Both the position numbers and the translations under genes were made by a program. Below the pieces are notes generated by a model. That model was given only the letters and a program-made list of their open reading frames with translations, was not told the origin of the DNA and did no database searches. DNA of 64,000 bases from positions 1-64,000 of the forward strand of contig JAGHUM010000003.1 of the NCBI GenBank assembly GCA_018064855.1. The letters run 5' to 3'. Origin of the DNA: Candidatus Physcocola equi. GTDB taxonomy: Bacteria > Bacteroidota > Bacteroidia > Bacteroidales > Paludibacteraceae. This document shows positions 16,506 to 24,700 of the stretch, piece by piece. Positions within the stretch are counted from its first letter, which is position 1. Every line of letters begins with the position of its first letter.

Positions 16506-17096
16506 TTATTCCACGCGGCAAAGCCATATTTCATAAATCATTGGCTGATACATACCAGCATCGGTTATGGTAGTACCATGCACCGTATTATTGTATCCGT
16601 TTCCAATTTTGAACGGTATAATGATTTTACAATGACCGCCACTGTAAAGGTTACGAACAGCCTTTTGGAAACCCTGACCAAACGTATTGTCGGAAGAAGG
16701 AGACGAAAGGATTCGGAAATTCTGCGGATTGGCAGCCAACTTTGACGAGCAGTCATAAACCACAGTTCCAGCCATATTCGTACCGACATAACGAATAAAA
16801 GCGGTATTACCAACATTCGGAGCGAGAGTTGTTGTATCACCTTTTTCGATCAAATGAAAATAAAGCCCATCAGAGAAATGATAATAGACAGGATTGCCAT
16901 CCTCATCGAGCCATTCTTCTGCAGAGGCTGGTTTTTCATCCACCACCTGAATGCTGTTGTTCTTTATATAAGAACGGATAGCCGCTCTTTCATCTTCCAG
17001 GTAATCTGCATATCTTTTATCATGTCTGCAAGAGCCCAAAGAGAGAACGAGAAGAGCAGAAAGTGCGAAAAAAACACCGAGTTTAGAAAAACGCAT
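16506..17096 (-). CDS. DUF4827-like lipoprotein (FKBP-like fold)
   Basis: This 196-residue lipoprotein has a lipobox at the end of the signal (LSLGSC, acylated Cys near residue 23). The rest matches the pattern of the DUF4827/FKBP-like family of Bacteroidales: an N-terminal helical part (YLEDERAAIRSYIKNNSIQVV), then a beta-rich part with GNTAFIRYVGTNM, FGQGFQKAVRNL and a closing YEIWLCRVE strand. Catalytic residues of true prolyl isomerases are not obvious, so a chaperone or structural role in the periplasm is as likely. It sits 24 bp after an FKBP-type lipoprotein gene, suggesting a duplicated pair. Confidence 0.7.
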   Translation of the reverse strand: MRFSKLGVFFALSALLVLSLGSCRHDKRYADYLEDERAAIRSYIKNNSIQVVDEKPASAEEWLDEDGNPVYYHFSDGLYFHLIEKGDTTTLAPNVGNTAFIRYVGTNMAGTVVYDCSSKLAANPQNFRILSSPSSDNTFGQGFQKAVRNLYSGGHCKIIIPFKIGNGYNNTVHGTTITDAGMYQPMIYEIWLCRVE

Positions 17097-17120
17097 ATTG
17101 AATAAATAAATTTGACACTA

Positions 17121-17669
17121 TTATTTAATATTTTCCGAAGGCACCTTCTCCAGTCTCAGCAATTCAACCTGACAACGAACGGGAGAATAAGAAGGCACAC
17201 AACCTTTAAGACCGCTCACCCCATAAGCCAACATGGCAGGAATGATGCAATCGGTTATTCCTCCGACCTTCATGGAAAGGACAACATCCTCAAGGCCAAT
17301 AATCACATTTGAAGCACCCAAAACGAAATCCTTAGGTTTTTCAATGTAATCAGAACAAGGATTAGAATGAAGCGGAGCCAACGTCACCAAAGTATAAGCC
17401 CTGTACGTTTTTTCGGCTTTTTGTCCGGCACCTTCGCGAAGGACTCTATAATAAAATCCCATCGGAGAAAGTTTCATATCGAGTTGAAGGGAATCAATAT
17501 AATCCTTGATTTCATTTTCTTCAAACTCCATATATCCCTTGTTAAAGTCAATGAAATCCTGTTTCAGATTATCCTTCGGCTTTTTATTCTCAGGTATTTG
17601 AGGCTGTTCGGTATTCGAACAGGAAAAGAGTAAAAAAGCAGAAAGGAAAAGACAAAACGATTTAATCAT
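17121..17669 (-). CDS. FKBP-type peptidyl-prolyl isomerase lipoprotein (GldI-like)
   Basis: This 182-residue lipoprotein has a short signal with lipobox LLFSC (Cys17). A Pro/Lys/Glu-rich stalk and an N-terminal helix (FIDFNKGYMEFEENEIKDYI) lead into an FKBP domain with the pieces GFYYRVLREGAG, VIIGLEDVVLSMKVGG and the substrate-pocket region IPAMLAYGVSG. It would speed proline isomerisation of envelope proteins. Homologues such as GldI in Flavobacteria are linked to gliding and T9SS, but that role is only inference here. Its start overlaps the nrnA stop by 1 nt (TGATG). Confidence 0.82.
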   Translation of the reverse strand: MIKSFCLFLSAFLLFSCSNTEQPQIPENKKPKDNLKQDFIDFNKGYMEFEENEIKDYIDSLQLDMKLSPMGFYYRVLREGAGQKAEKTYRAYTLVTLAPLHSNPCSDYIEKPKDFVLGASNVIIGLEDVVLSMKVGGITDCIIPAMLAYGVSGLKGCVPSYSPVRCQVELLRLEKVPSENIK

Positions 17670-18721
17670 CAGTCTTGCAATTTAGCCAATTCAACATCAA
17701 AATACTGCTTGTAATTTGGCAAAGCATCAATCAACTTCTGTTTTGCCTCAGCAATTGTGATATTGTGGGCCTCACCACCAGAAGCATTAAGATGTCCGCC
17801 ACCACCAAACACATCAGTGGCTATAATATTACAAGGGAAATCGCCTTGTGAACGGAGAGAAACCTTGATAAAGCCATCCTCCTCCTTAAAGAAAACAGAG
17901 AAGAAAACATTATGAATAGAAAGCGGAATATTAACAAAGCCTTCGGTATCACCTTTCTTATAAGACTGGCTATTCAATTCATCACGAGAAAGGGAAAGAA
18001 CGGCTGTGCCGTATTCCTCCAAAACCTCCATATTGTTGAGAGCTATACCTTGCAACTTAATGCGACCAGCAGAACAATTAAAGAAAACCTTCTTATAGAT
18101 TTCATCTTTGTTGATACCAGATTTTATCAAAGAAGCGATTGTCTCATAAATTTGCGGGTCGTTGGAATTATAAGAGAAGTTACCAGTATCGGTCATCATA
18201 CCTGTATATATGCACTGAGCGATATCTGTTGGAAGAGTTTCCGATTGCATCCATTCAGACAGGAGCAAATATACCAAATGACAAGTGGAAGAAGCTAAAG
18301 GGTAAGAAATGGTCAGAACAGTAAAATCACCAGGATAAAGGTGATGATCAATCATCAATTTCTTAGCGCGTGCACCAGCCACATAATCAGGCATACCATC
18401 TTCGCCAAGGCGGCTGATTTCATTAAAATCGACACAAACAATTAAATCAGAATGCTTAATAGCCTCCTTGGACATAGCACGCTGATCTTTATAAACAAGA
18501 ATATTGCGTGCATCGGGAAGCCACTTCAAGAAAGCAGGGAAAGCTGTAGGAACAACAACAGTGACATTTTTACCAATAGATTTGAGATAATGATAAACAG
18601 CCAAAGAAGAACCAATGGCATCACCATCTGGAGAAACATGGCAAGTAACAACAATGTCGTTAGCCGAAAGAATAATCTGCTTTGCCTTTGCTGATAAAGA
18701 GGCGTCGATATTGATTGGCAT
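17669..18721 (-). CDS. nrnA: DHH-family phosphoesterase (nanoRNase / pAp phosphatase type)
   Basis: This roughly 350-residue enzyme would degrade 2-5 nt RNAs or dephosphorylate pAp, or cleave cyclic dinucleotide products. The N-terminal DHH domain shows CHVSPDGDAIGSS, VCVDFNE and the DHH motif in IDHHLYPGDF. The C-terminal DHHA1 domain ends with GGGGHLNASGG. I chose the ATG at 18721 (MPINIDASLSA), since the extra 14 codons of the longer frame from 18763 run into the upstream terminator stem. It heads a five-gene unit (nrnA, FKBP, DUF4827-like, methyltransferase, tsaC). No TAnnTTTG box was found upstream. Confidence 0.88.
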   Translation of the reverse strand: MPINIDASLSAKAKQIILSANDIVVTCHVSPDGDAIGSSLAVYHYLKSIGKNVTVVVPTAFPAFLKWLPDARNILVYKDQRAMSKEAIKHSDLIVCVDFNEISRLGEDGMPDYVAGARAKKLMIDHHLYPGDFTVLTISYPLASSTCHLVYLLLSEWMQSETLPTDIAQCIYTGMMTDTGNFSYNSNDPQIYETIASLIKSGINKDEIYKKVFFNCSAGRIKLQGIALNNMEVLEEYGTAVLSLSRDELNSQSYKKGDTEGFVNIPLSIHNVFFSVFFKEEDGFIKVSLRSQGDFPCNIIATDVFGGGGHLNASGGEAHNITIAEAKQKLIDALPNYKQYFDVELAKLQD

Positions 18722-18739
18722 AGTGTATATATCTATATT

Positions 18740-18777
18740 AAAAAAACGATTTATTGAAATCAATAAATCGTTTTTAA
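18740..18777 (-). terminator. terminator of the tRNA-Met/tRNA-Glu unit
   Basis: AACGATTTATTGA-AA-TCAATAAATCGTT forms a long stem flanked by A-runs and T-runs. On the minus strand it lies directly after tRNA-Glu. It sits just before nrnA, so nrnA may depend on read-through or an unseen promoter. Confidence 0.75.
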
Positions 18778-18784
18778 TGTTCAG

Positions 18785-18857
18785 TAGCGGATCCGGGATT
18801 CGAACCCGAGTCTCAACCGTGAGAGGGTCGCGTGCTAGGCCTCTACACTAATCCGCC
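18785..18857 (-). tRNA. tRNA-Glu (anticodon CTC)
   Basis: The 73-nt minus-strand sequence folds as a full cloverleaf: acceptor GGCGGAT/ATCCGCT, D arm, anticodon stem CGACC/GGTTG around loop CTCTCAC, and T arm with GGTTCGAATCCC. The anticodon is CTC, decoding GAG. Discriminator base is A and no CCA is encoded. It lies 24 bp downstream of tRNA-Met and shares its promoter. Confidence 0.93.
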
Positions 18858-18881
18858 AAGTATAAAATAATTTATAAGTAG

Positions 18882-18955
18882 TAGCGGGAACGAGAATTGA
18901 ACTCGTGACCTCCGGGTTATGAATCCGACGCTCTAACCAACTGAGCTATCCCGCC
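18882..18955 (-). tRNA. tRNA-Met (anticodon CAT, elongator-like)
   Basis: The 74-nt minus-strand sequence has acceptor GGCGGGA/TCCCGCT, D arm GCTCAGTTGGTTAGAGC, anticodon loop TTCATAA and T loop TTCAATT. The anticodon CAT fits elongator Met. A tRNA-Ile that is later modified at C34 cannot be fully excluded, but the acceptor is Met-like. The anticodon stem shows an A31-C39 mismatch. No CCA is encoded. Confidence 0.88.
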
Positions 18956-18975
18956 ATCATTTTTGTTTTGCGTTG

Positions 18976-18983
18976 CAAAGTTA
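18976..18983 (-). promoter_or_regulatory. -7 promoter box for the tRNA pair
   Basis: The minus strand reads TAACTTTG, 21 bp upstream of the first base of tRNA-Met. Confidence 0.5.
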
Positions 18984-19035
18984 GGAAACATTTAGCAATT
19001 ATCCAAAACAAAAAAGAAATAAATTAGAAAAAAAT

Positions 19036-19461
19036 TCACTTTGGAATTTTATGAACTTGTTCGTCAATTTGTTCATTGCCTCTCTTGTAAACAAATACAA
19101 GAGAATCGGCTCCAGAGTCTTTGACCTTAAATATCCATTCCTCCACCCCACCAGCACCAACCATCATAGGTGATGTAGAGTTACCAATAAACTTATGTTC
19201 CAACAGTTCAGCTGCGGCTTCATCTTTATTGATCCAAACCCATCTAAAACCAGTGGAGGGATTAGATTCCATTTTCACATGAAACTCTGCAGGATTAGAG
19301 ACCGGATTGCTTTCCTTCGCTGCCATAAGAGCAGCAGATGGCTGACCGTATATCTCATCCACATTGGCATTATTTTGACTTACAGTTTCTTTAGACGATG
19401 AGCAAGAAGAGACCAAACCTAAAATAACACCCAATGACAAAAAACAGCGTTTCATGTTCAT
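19036..19461 (-). CDS. chagasin-like (I42) protease inhibitor lipoprotein
   Basis: This 141-residue lipoprotein has a signal ending in LVSSC (acylated Cys20) and a single inhibitor I42 domain. The three loops that plug papain-type cysteine proteases are visible: NPSTGFRW (67-74), GAGGVEEW (102-109) and VYKRG (124-128). It would block C1-family cysteine proteases, host or self, from the cell envelope. It is the last gene of the adhesin/OmpA/PorP unit, only 12 bp after the PorP gene, so it is probably co-expressed with a T9SS surface protein. Start could equally be the ATG two codons later. Confidence 0.87.
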   Translation of the reverse strand: MNMKRCFLSLGVILGLVSSCSSSKETVSQNNANVDEIYGQPSAALMAAKESNPVSNPAEFHVKMESNPSTGFRWVWINKDEAAAELLEHKFIGNSTSPMMVGAGGVEEWIFKVKDSGADSLVFVYKRGNEQIDEQVHKIPK

Positions 19462-19473
19462 TAAGAATAAAGA

Positions 19474-20397
19474 TTATTCAAAACGTTCGTAATCTGGTGC
19501 AGTCTGTTTGTTTCTAACAGAGTAAGAAATATACAATTCATGAGCATTACCAGCGTATTTAGCCACCTTACCGAAGTTGTAATCGAAGGTGTAACCGATA
19601 CGGAAGTTCAAGAATTCAAGACCTGCAGAAACAGCGACAGGATTAGAGCCAAGACCGTCAACCAAATCAGGATGCCAAGTCAAACCACCCCAGAACAAAC
19701 GATTATAGAAACCAGTCACATTAAGTTCGGTAACATTAACCTTCTCCTTGTTCATCCAACTAACCATTGGAGCCACATCAAAATGTTCATTGATATTGAA
19801 AAGGTAACGACCATACACATAAATGTGACGCGAATTCATAAGCGTAGTAGATTCATTTTGTGCCAAATGAGTCACAGAAGCACCAACCAGGAACTGAGGG
19901 GAAACAATTTCAGCACCGAAATCAAAATCTGGGCTGAACTTAGTCTGTTTATCATCTGGGAAATCGCCATCGGAACGTTCAGACTCATCTTCAAGCGTAT
20001 ATTTTGCAGCGTCAAAATAACCATATTGAAGACCTGCAGCAAGACCAAGAGAAAGAACCAATTCATCATTAAGATTGAACTGATAAGCATAGGCCAGTTT
20101 AGGATTGAACATCTGCTTAGCCACACCCAGATTATCGTAAGCCATAGAGACTGCGAATCCAGAATGGAGATTATCGCGGAAGGTTTGAACATTGAGGACA
20201 CCAGACTTAGGAGAATCATCCATGCTTGCCCACTGATAACGGCCAAGCAAGAACACATCTAAGTCGGCAATATTACCGATACCGGCTGGGTTCTTATTGA
20301 CACGCGAGAAAAACTGCTGAGTCAACATGAGATCCTGTTGAGCTGCGGCAGACAGCGCCATAAAGAGAGCCGAAACGAATATCAGAATTTTTTTCAT
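19474..20397 (-). CDS. PorP/SprF family outer-membrane protein
   Basis: This 307-residue protein has a signal peptide (ending LSAAAQ) followed by QDLMLTQQFFSRVNKNPAGIG, the family's hallmark start (tells of the type QDPQFTQYMFNPAGIN). An outer-membrane beta barrel of alternating strands follows. SprF in Flavobacterium is needed to export and attach the adhesin SprB, and PorP family members are found beside T9SS substrates with type B C-terminal domains. The same arrangement occurs here. I use the ATG at 20397 (MKKILIF), which gives a normal signal peptide. It is third in the unit. Confidence 0.88.
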   Translation of the reverse strand: MKKILIFVSALFMALSAAAQQDLMLTQQFFSRVNKNPAGIGNIADLDVFLLGRYQWASMDDSPKSGVLNVQTFRDNLHSGFAVSMAYDNLGVAKQMFNPKLAYAYQFNLNDELVLSLGLAAGLQYGYFDAAKYTLEDESERSDGDFPDDKQTKFSPDFDFGAEIVSPQFLVGASVTHLAQNESTTLMNSRHIYVYGRYLFNINEHFDVAPMVSWMNKEKVNVTELNVTGFYNRLFWGGLTWHPDLVDGLGSNPVAVSAGLEFLNFRIGYTFDYNFGKVAKYAGNAHELYISYSVRNKQTAPDYERFE

Positions 20398-20445
20398 AAC
20401 GAAATACATATTTCAGATAAAAAGAATCAAATAAAACTTCAAAGA

Positions 20446-21750
20446 TTAATCGTCAAGTAGTTTAACCTCAACACGACGGTTTTGTTCGTGTTCCTCTTCA
20501 GTTTGAGCATCTTTGACAATTGGTTCATACAAACCACGTCCGACTGCTTTAATCTTCTTAGGATTCATACCGCGCTGAATAAGTAGTTGACGAATATAAT
20601 CGGCACGTTTTTGAGACAGTTTTTGGTTGAACTCAGCAGAACCACGGCTGTCGGTGTGGCCTGAGATTTCGAAAGTAAAGCCAGGGAACTCCTGCATTGC
20701 CTCATAAAGTTCGTTCAACTGGATTTCATATTCAGGCTTGGAATCTGTTGCACCAAAGTCAAAGAAGAAGAGGACCCAGTTGAAGCCCTTAGGTTCTTCA
20801 AGAGTTGGATGCATTTGCAATTCAGGTTCACGAACGAATTCGAAACGTGCAGGATAATAAATATCAGCCTTACCTGAGCCACCGGAACGCTTAGAGATGA
20901 AATACATTGCTCTTTTATTATAAGCGATGTTATAATCTGCAGCCTCAGAGTTGAAAACATCCGACAAAAGGATAGGATCTTCAAAATTGTCTTTGAAGCG
21001 AAGTTTGTGTGCTCCATACAAATCGAAGTCGCCCATACCACCTGGACGATTAGAAGCGAAATAGAGCGCAGTATCACCAACCAAGATAGGATAATCTTCA
21101 GTGTATTTAGAGTTTACAGAGTCACCAACAAGAATAGGTCTAGACCATACACCTTCTTCCTTTGCCTCCTTATCTATGTAATAGATATCGCGTCCACCCA
21201 CACCGGCCTTAAAGTCACCAGAGAAATAAATACGCGTGCCATTCTTGGCAAGAGAAAGATTGTGGAAACCTTTAACACCAGGGTGAGAGAAATTATAACG
21301 TCCCATGGTCAAAGTAGAACCTACCATTTGATTCTTTTCTGCCATAGCACCTTTAATCTTAAGAAGCTTCACAGAACCGAATTCACCTTTTTCATCTTGA
21401 GTTGCTTCGAAAATCTGAGTCATGTTATCAGCTTCCGCCTTTTTCACGAAGTAAATTTTCTTGCTGTTCTCATCATAAGCAAAAGTACCTTCGATATTGA
21501 GTTTCATCAATTCAGGACAAACGACAAGAGAATCAAGATCAAGATGCTTTTGAGGATAGAACATATATGCAGTATCGTTTCTGAAGAAAACAATAGAGCC
21601 ACCCTTATAAGCAGACATAGGTCTCTCTTCGGCCTTGGTATTTTTTTCAGAAGATGCAAATTCGTACCAACCTGTGCCGAACTTTCCTTCTAGCGCTACA
21701 GCATCAGCCATAGCGAGAAGAGAGAAGACTGCTACCAATAATTTTTTCAT
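20446..21750 (-). CDS. OmpA-family protein with beta-propeller (PD40/WD40-like) repeats
   Basis: This 434-residue protein has a signal peptide, then a beta-propeller-type region (about 90-310) with repeats of the kind GGRDIYYID, GMGDFDLYGA and GSGKADIYYPA. A C-terminal OmpA peptidoglycan-binding domain (about 325-434) follows with ISGHTDSRGS, NQKLSQKRADYI and EQNRRVEV. The domain order resembles PorE-type and SprE-neighbour proteins that tether T9SS structures to the cell wall. It lies between the giant adhesin and the PorP gene with gaps of 33 and 48 bp. A scaffold role for the adhesin is inferred. Confidence 0.87.
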   Translation of the reverse strand: MKKLLVAVFSLLAMADAVALEGKFGTGWYEFASSEKNTKAEERPMSAYKGGSIVFFRNDTAYMFYPQKHLDLDSLVVCPELMKLNIEGTFAYDENSKKIYFVKKAEADNMTQIFEATQDEKGEFGSVKLLKIKGAMAEKNQMVGSTLTMGRYNFSHPGVKGFHNLSLAKNGTRIYFSGDFKAGVGGRDIYYIDKEAKEEGVWSRPILVGDSVNSKYTEDYPILVGDTALYFASNRPGGMGDFDLYGAHKLRFKDNFEDPILLSDVFNSEAADYNIAYNKRAMYFISKRSGGSGKADIYYPARFEFVREPELQMHPTLEEPKGFNWVLFFFDFGATDSKPEYEIQLNELYEAMQEFPGFTFEISGHTDSRGSAEFNQKLSQKRADYIRQLLIQRGMNPKKIKAVGRGLYEPIVKDAQTEEEHEQNRRVEVKLLDD

Positions 21751-21783
21751 ATATTGAACGTGTCTAGTTAGTCAATAAAAAGA

Positions 21784-24700
21784 TTAGAATTTAACGAGCT
21801 CAATAGTACCCTTGATCATACGTCCATCCTTTTTCCAAAGGCGATAGAAGTAAGTTCCAGGGTCAGCGAGTTTACCATTGTATTCACCATTCCAGCCATC
21901 ATAGCCTTCGAATACAGACTGCTGATAACGGTTGAAGATTTGAACATGATAGCCTTTAAGGAACACATTGTTTTTAGGGTTATCATTGTAAGGAGTGAAT
22001 GCAGTTGGAATGTTGTAGTAGTCTGCAACAAAGATATCAACCTTGTTAGATGTGATAGTGCCGCAATAGCCACCGTCTGCCTGTGCGTAGAAAGTGTAAG
22101 TACCATCATCATGAAGATTCTGCTTATACTTTTCACCAGTAGATTCACCAGTCTGTACCATATTGGTAATCCAAGTATATTTACCAGTATAGGTATATGG
22201 AAGATCAATAGTAGTGACTGTGAACTGTGCATCTTCACCCATCTGCACTTCGATAGATTCAGGAGTGATTTCAATATCGAAGAGATTAGAAACAGCCACT
22301 GGCTTAGAAGTAATCACATTCGAATTAGCACATACCTTATCGATAGCAAAGACTGAGAAAGTCATTGTAGAAGCAGGATTGTAGAAAACACTGATTGAAT
22401 CGGCAGTCACCTTCGTAGTATCACCAGTTGACCAAACGAGGAACTGAGGATTACCATTTAGAATATAGGTCTTCAATTCAACCACCTCTGAAGTATCAGG
22501 AGTTTGACAGAGACTTTCTGGAACTTTAATAGCGATGCGTACAGAATCTTGAACTGTAATGCTTCTGCTATCAGTCTGAGCAGGACAAACAGCATTACCC
22601 TCTTCCTCAACAGTGAGTGATACGTTAGTAGAACCAACACCAGGAGTCAAAGAAACAACACCTGTTCCAGAAAGAGAAGAAGGAGTCCAAGTATATTTGA
22701 TCTTGTCACCAGGGAAGACATTACCAACAGTTGGTTCAAACTTAACAGTCTCACCGATACAAGTTGGATTAGAGCCTACAACCTGAGCGAGAGATACAGA
22801 AAGCGGCTGACGAGTTCTAATTGAAACTTCAGAATTTGCTTCATCGGCATCACTGCTGCAGACAGAGTCAACAGCCTTAACAGAAATATGATTAGAACCA
22901 AGAGCGAGAGTATAAGGACGAGAATTGGTAGAAGTAGTTTTACCATCGTTCCAAATAAACAACTTAGGTTCACCAGACTTCACATTGGCAGTAAGTTCAA
23001 TCAAAGCATCAGCAGTCGTCTTCAAGCAATGCAAACTGTCAACGCCATTAGCAACAAGCTCAATATTGAGTTTCTTGTGAAGATCTACATTTACGGTCTT
23101 TTTAAGAGGGCTGTTTTGAGGACAAACCTTATCATCTACCGAAGCAGAGATTTCAATCTTTTCAGTCTTGTTGTTTGAAGAAACCGGAGCAACAATATTA
23201 GAAGTAGTTGATTTCTCAGTACCAGTAGAAGTTGCAGAAAGTTTACCTGCGGCATTTACAGTCCAAGCAACCATTGTAGGTTCTTCCAAGAGATGCTTGA
23301 AGTTAGCAACAAGGTTAACAAGAGAGTCTTCACAAATACGGCTTCTGTCAGCCAAGAGTTCCATTGATATTGGTTCACGAACATTGATTGGAGTGTAGGT
23401 GATGAAATCAGACAAGTCAGCCTTATTACAAACGCCATCAACAACCATTACGCCAAACGCGTGAACACCCTCTTCCAAATTAGCGAAAGAATAAGTGTTG
23501 ACAGGGGCATTTGTTGATTCAACAGCGACACCGTTATAAGTCCATTTATAAACTGAAGGATTACCGCTATCCACAACTGCAGTCATAGTAAGCTTAGCAT
23601 CAGAGGAACCCAAACAGAAGAGGCTGTCGTCTCTGTCAGTTACAAGATGCACCTTGATCTTTTTGTAGATATCAATAAGTTTGGTATCCTTTGGCTGATT
23701 ATCCTTACAAACCTTATCTGTAATAGTTGCAACCACAGTTACAGTTTCTTTTTCGTTTGAAGAAGATACAGGGTCGAAACTATTAGAAGAAGCAGCGCTT
23801 GCAGTAGTAGTAGTGATTGAGGCAAGTTTTGCATTGTTAGATGCATTCCAGTTCACTTCAGTAGGATCACCGAGGAGATGATTAGCAGTCAGATTAACAA
23901 CCACATTTTCATCTGCACAAGCTTTATCAACCGAAGAAAGAGAGAGTGTGATTGGCTCACGAACCTCAACAGGAAGATTTGCAACGAAATCAGAAGTACC
24001 TTCAAGATTACAAATTGCATCAGAAGACATCACACCAAACTGGTGAGAACCTTCAGAAAGAGAAGCGAAATCGTAATAATTAATAGGAGCAGTTGTAGTG
24101 GCTACAGCCGCGCCATCGAGAGTCCAAACATACTTTTCAGGGTTACCACTATCAGTCTTAGCAACAAGGTGGAATTTAGTTTCAGCGCTGCTTAAGCAGA
24201 AGAGGCTGTCTGAACGTTCGGCTTCAAGAGAAAGTTTGATGAACTTATGAACATTAACAACAACCTTGGCTTCATGTACATTCTGTTTACAAACATTATC
24301 TGTAACTTTTGCAATGATAGTAACGTCTTCCTTTTCATTAGAAGAAGAAACAGCCACTGCAGCGTTAGTTGATTCAGAAGAAGCATTAGTCTTAGTAGCA
24401 GTCTTCTCAACTTTCGCATTATTTGAAGCGTTCCAAGACACATCAGTTGGATTAGTCAACAAGTGCTTCAAAGTTACCTTCAAATGAATAGAATCATTTA
24501 CACAGACAACAGGAGCGTCAGATTCAAGGGAGATGGTAATTGGTTCACGAACCTCAGTTGGAAGAGCGATTTTGAAATCAGACTGTCCACTTACATTACA
24601 TACACCATCGGAAACCTTAACACCGAAAGTGTGTTTGCCTTCAGTAAGATTAGCGTAAGCGTAGAAATTAGTAGGAGCATCGGTAGTTGCCACCTCTGCA

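Noticed and set aside
18785-18955. Possible att site or integrated element at the tRNA pair
   Set aside because: No integrase, direct repeat of the tRNA 3' end or foreign-looking genes were seen next to the tRNAs.
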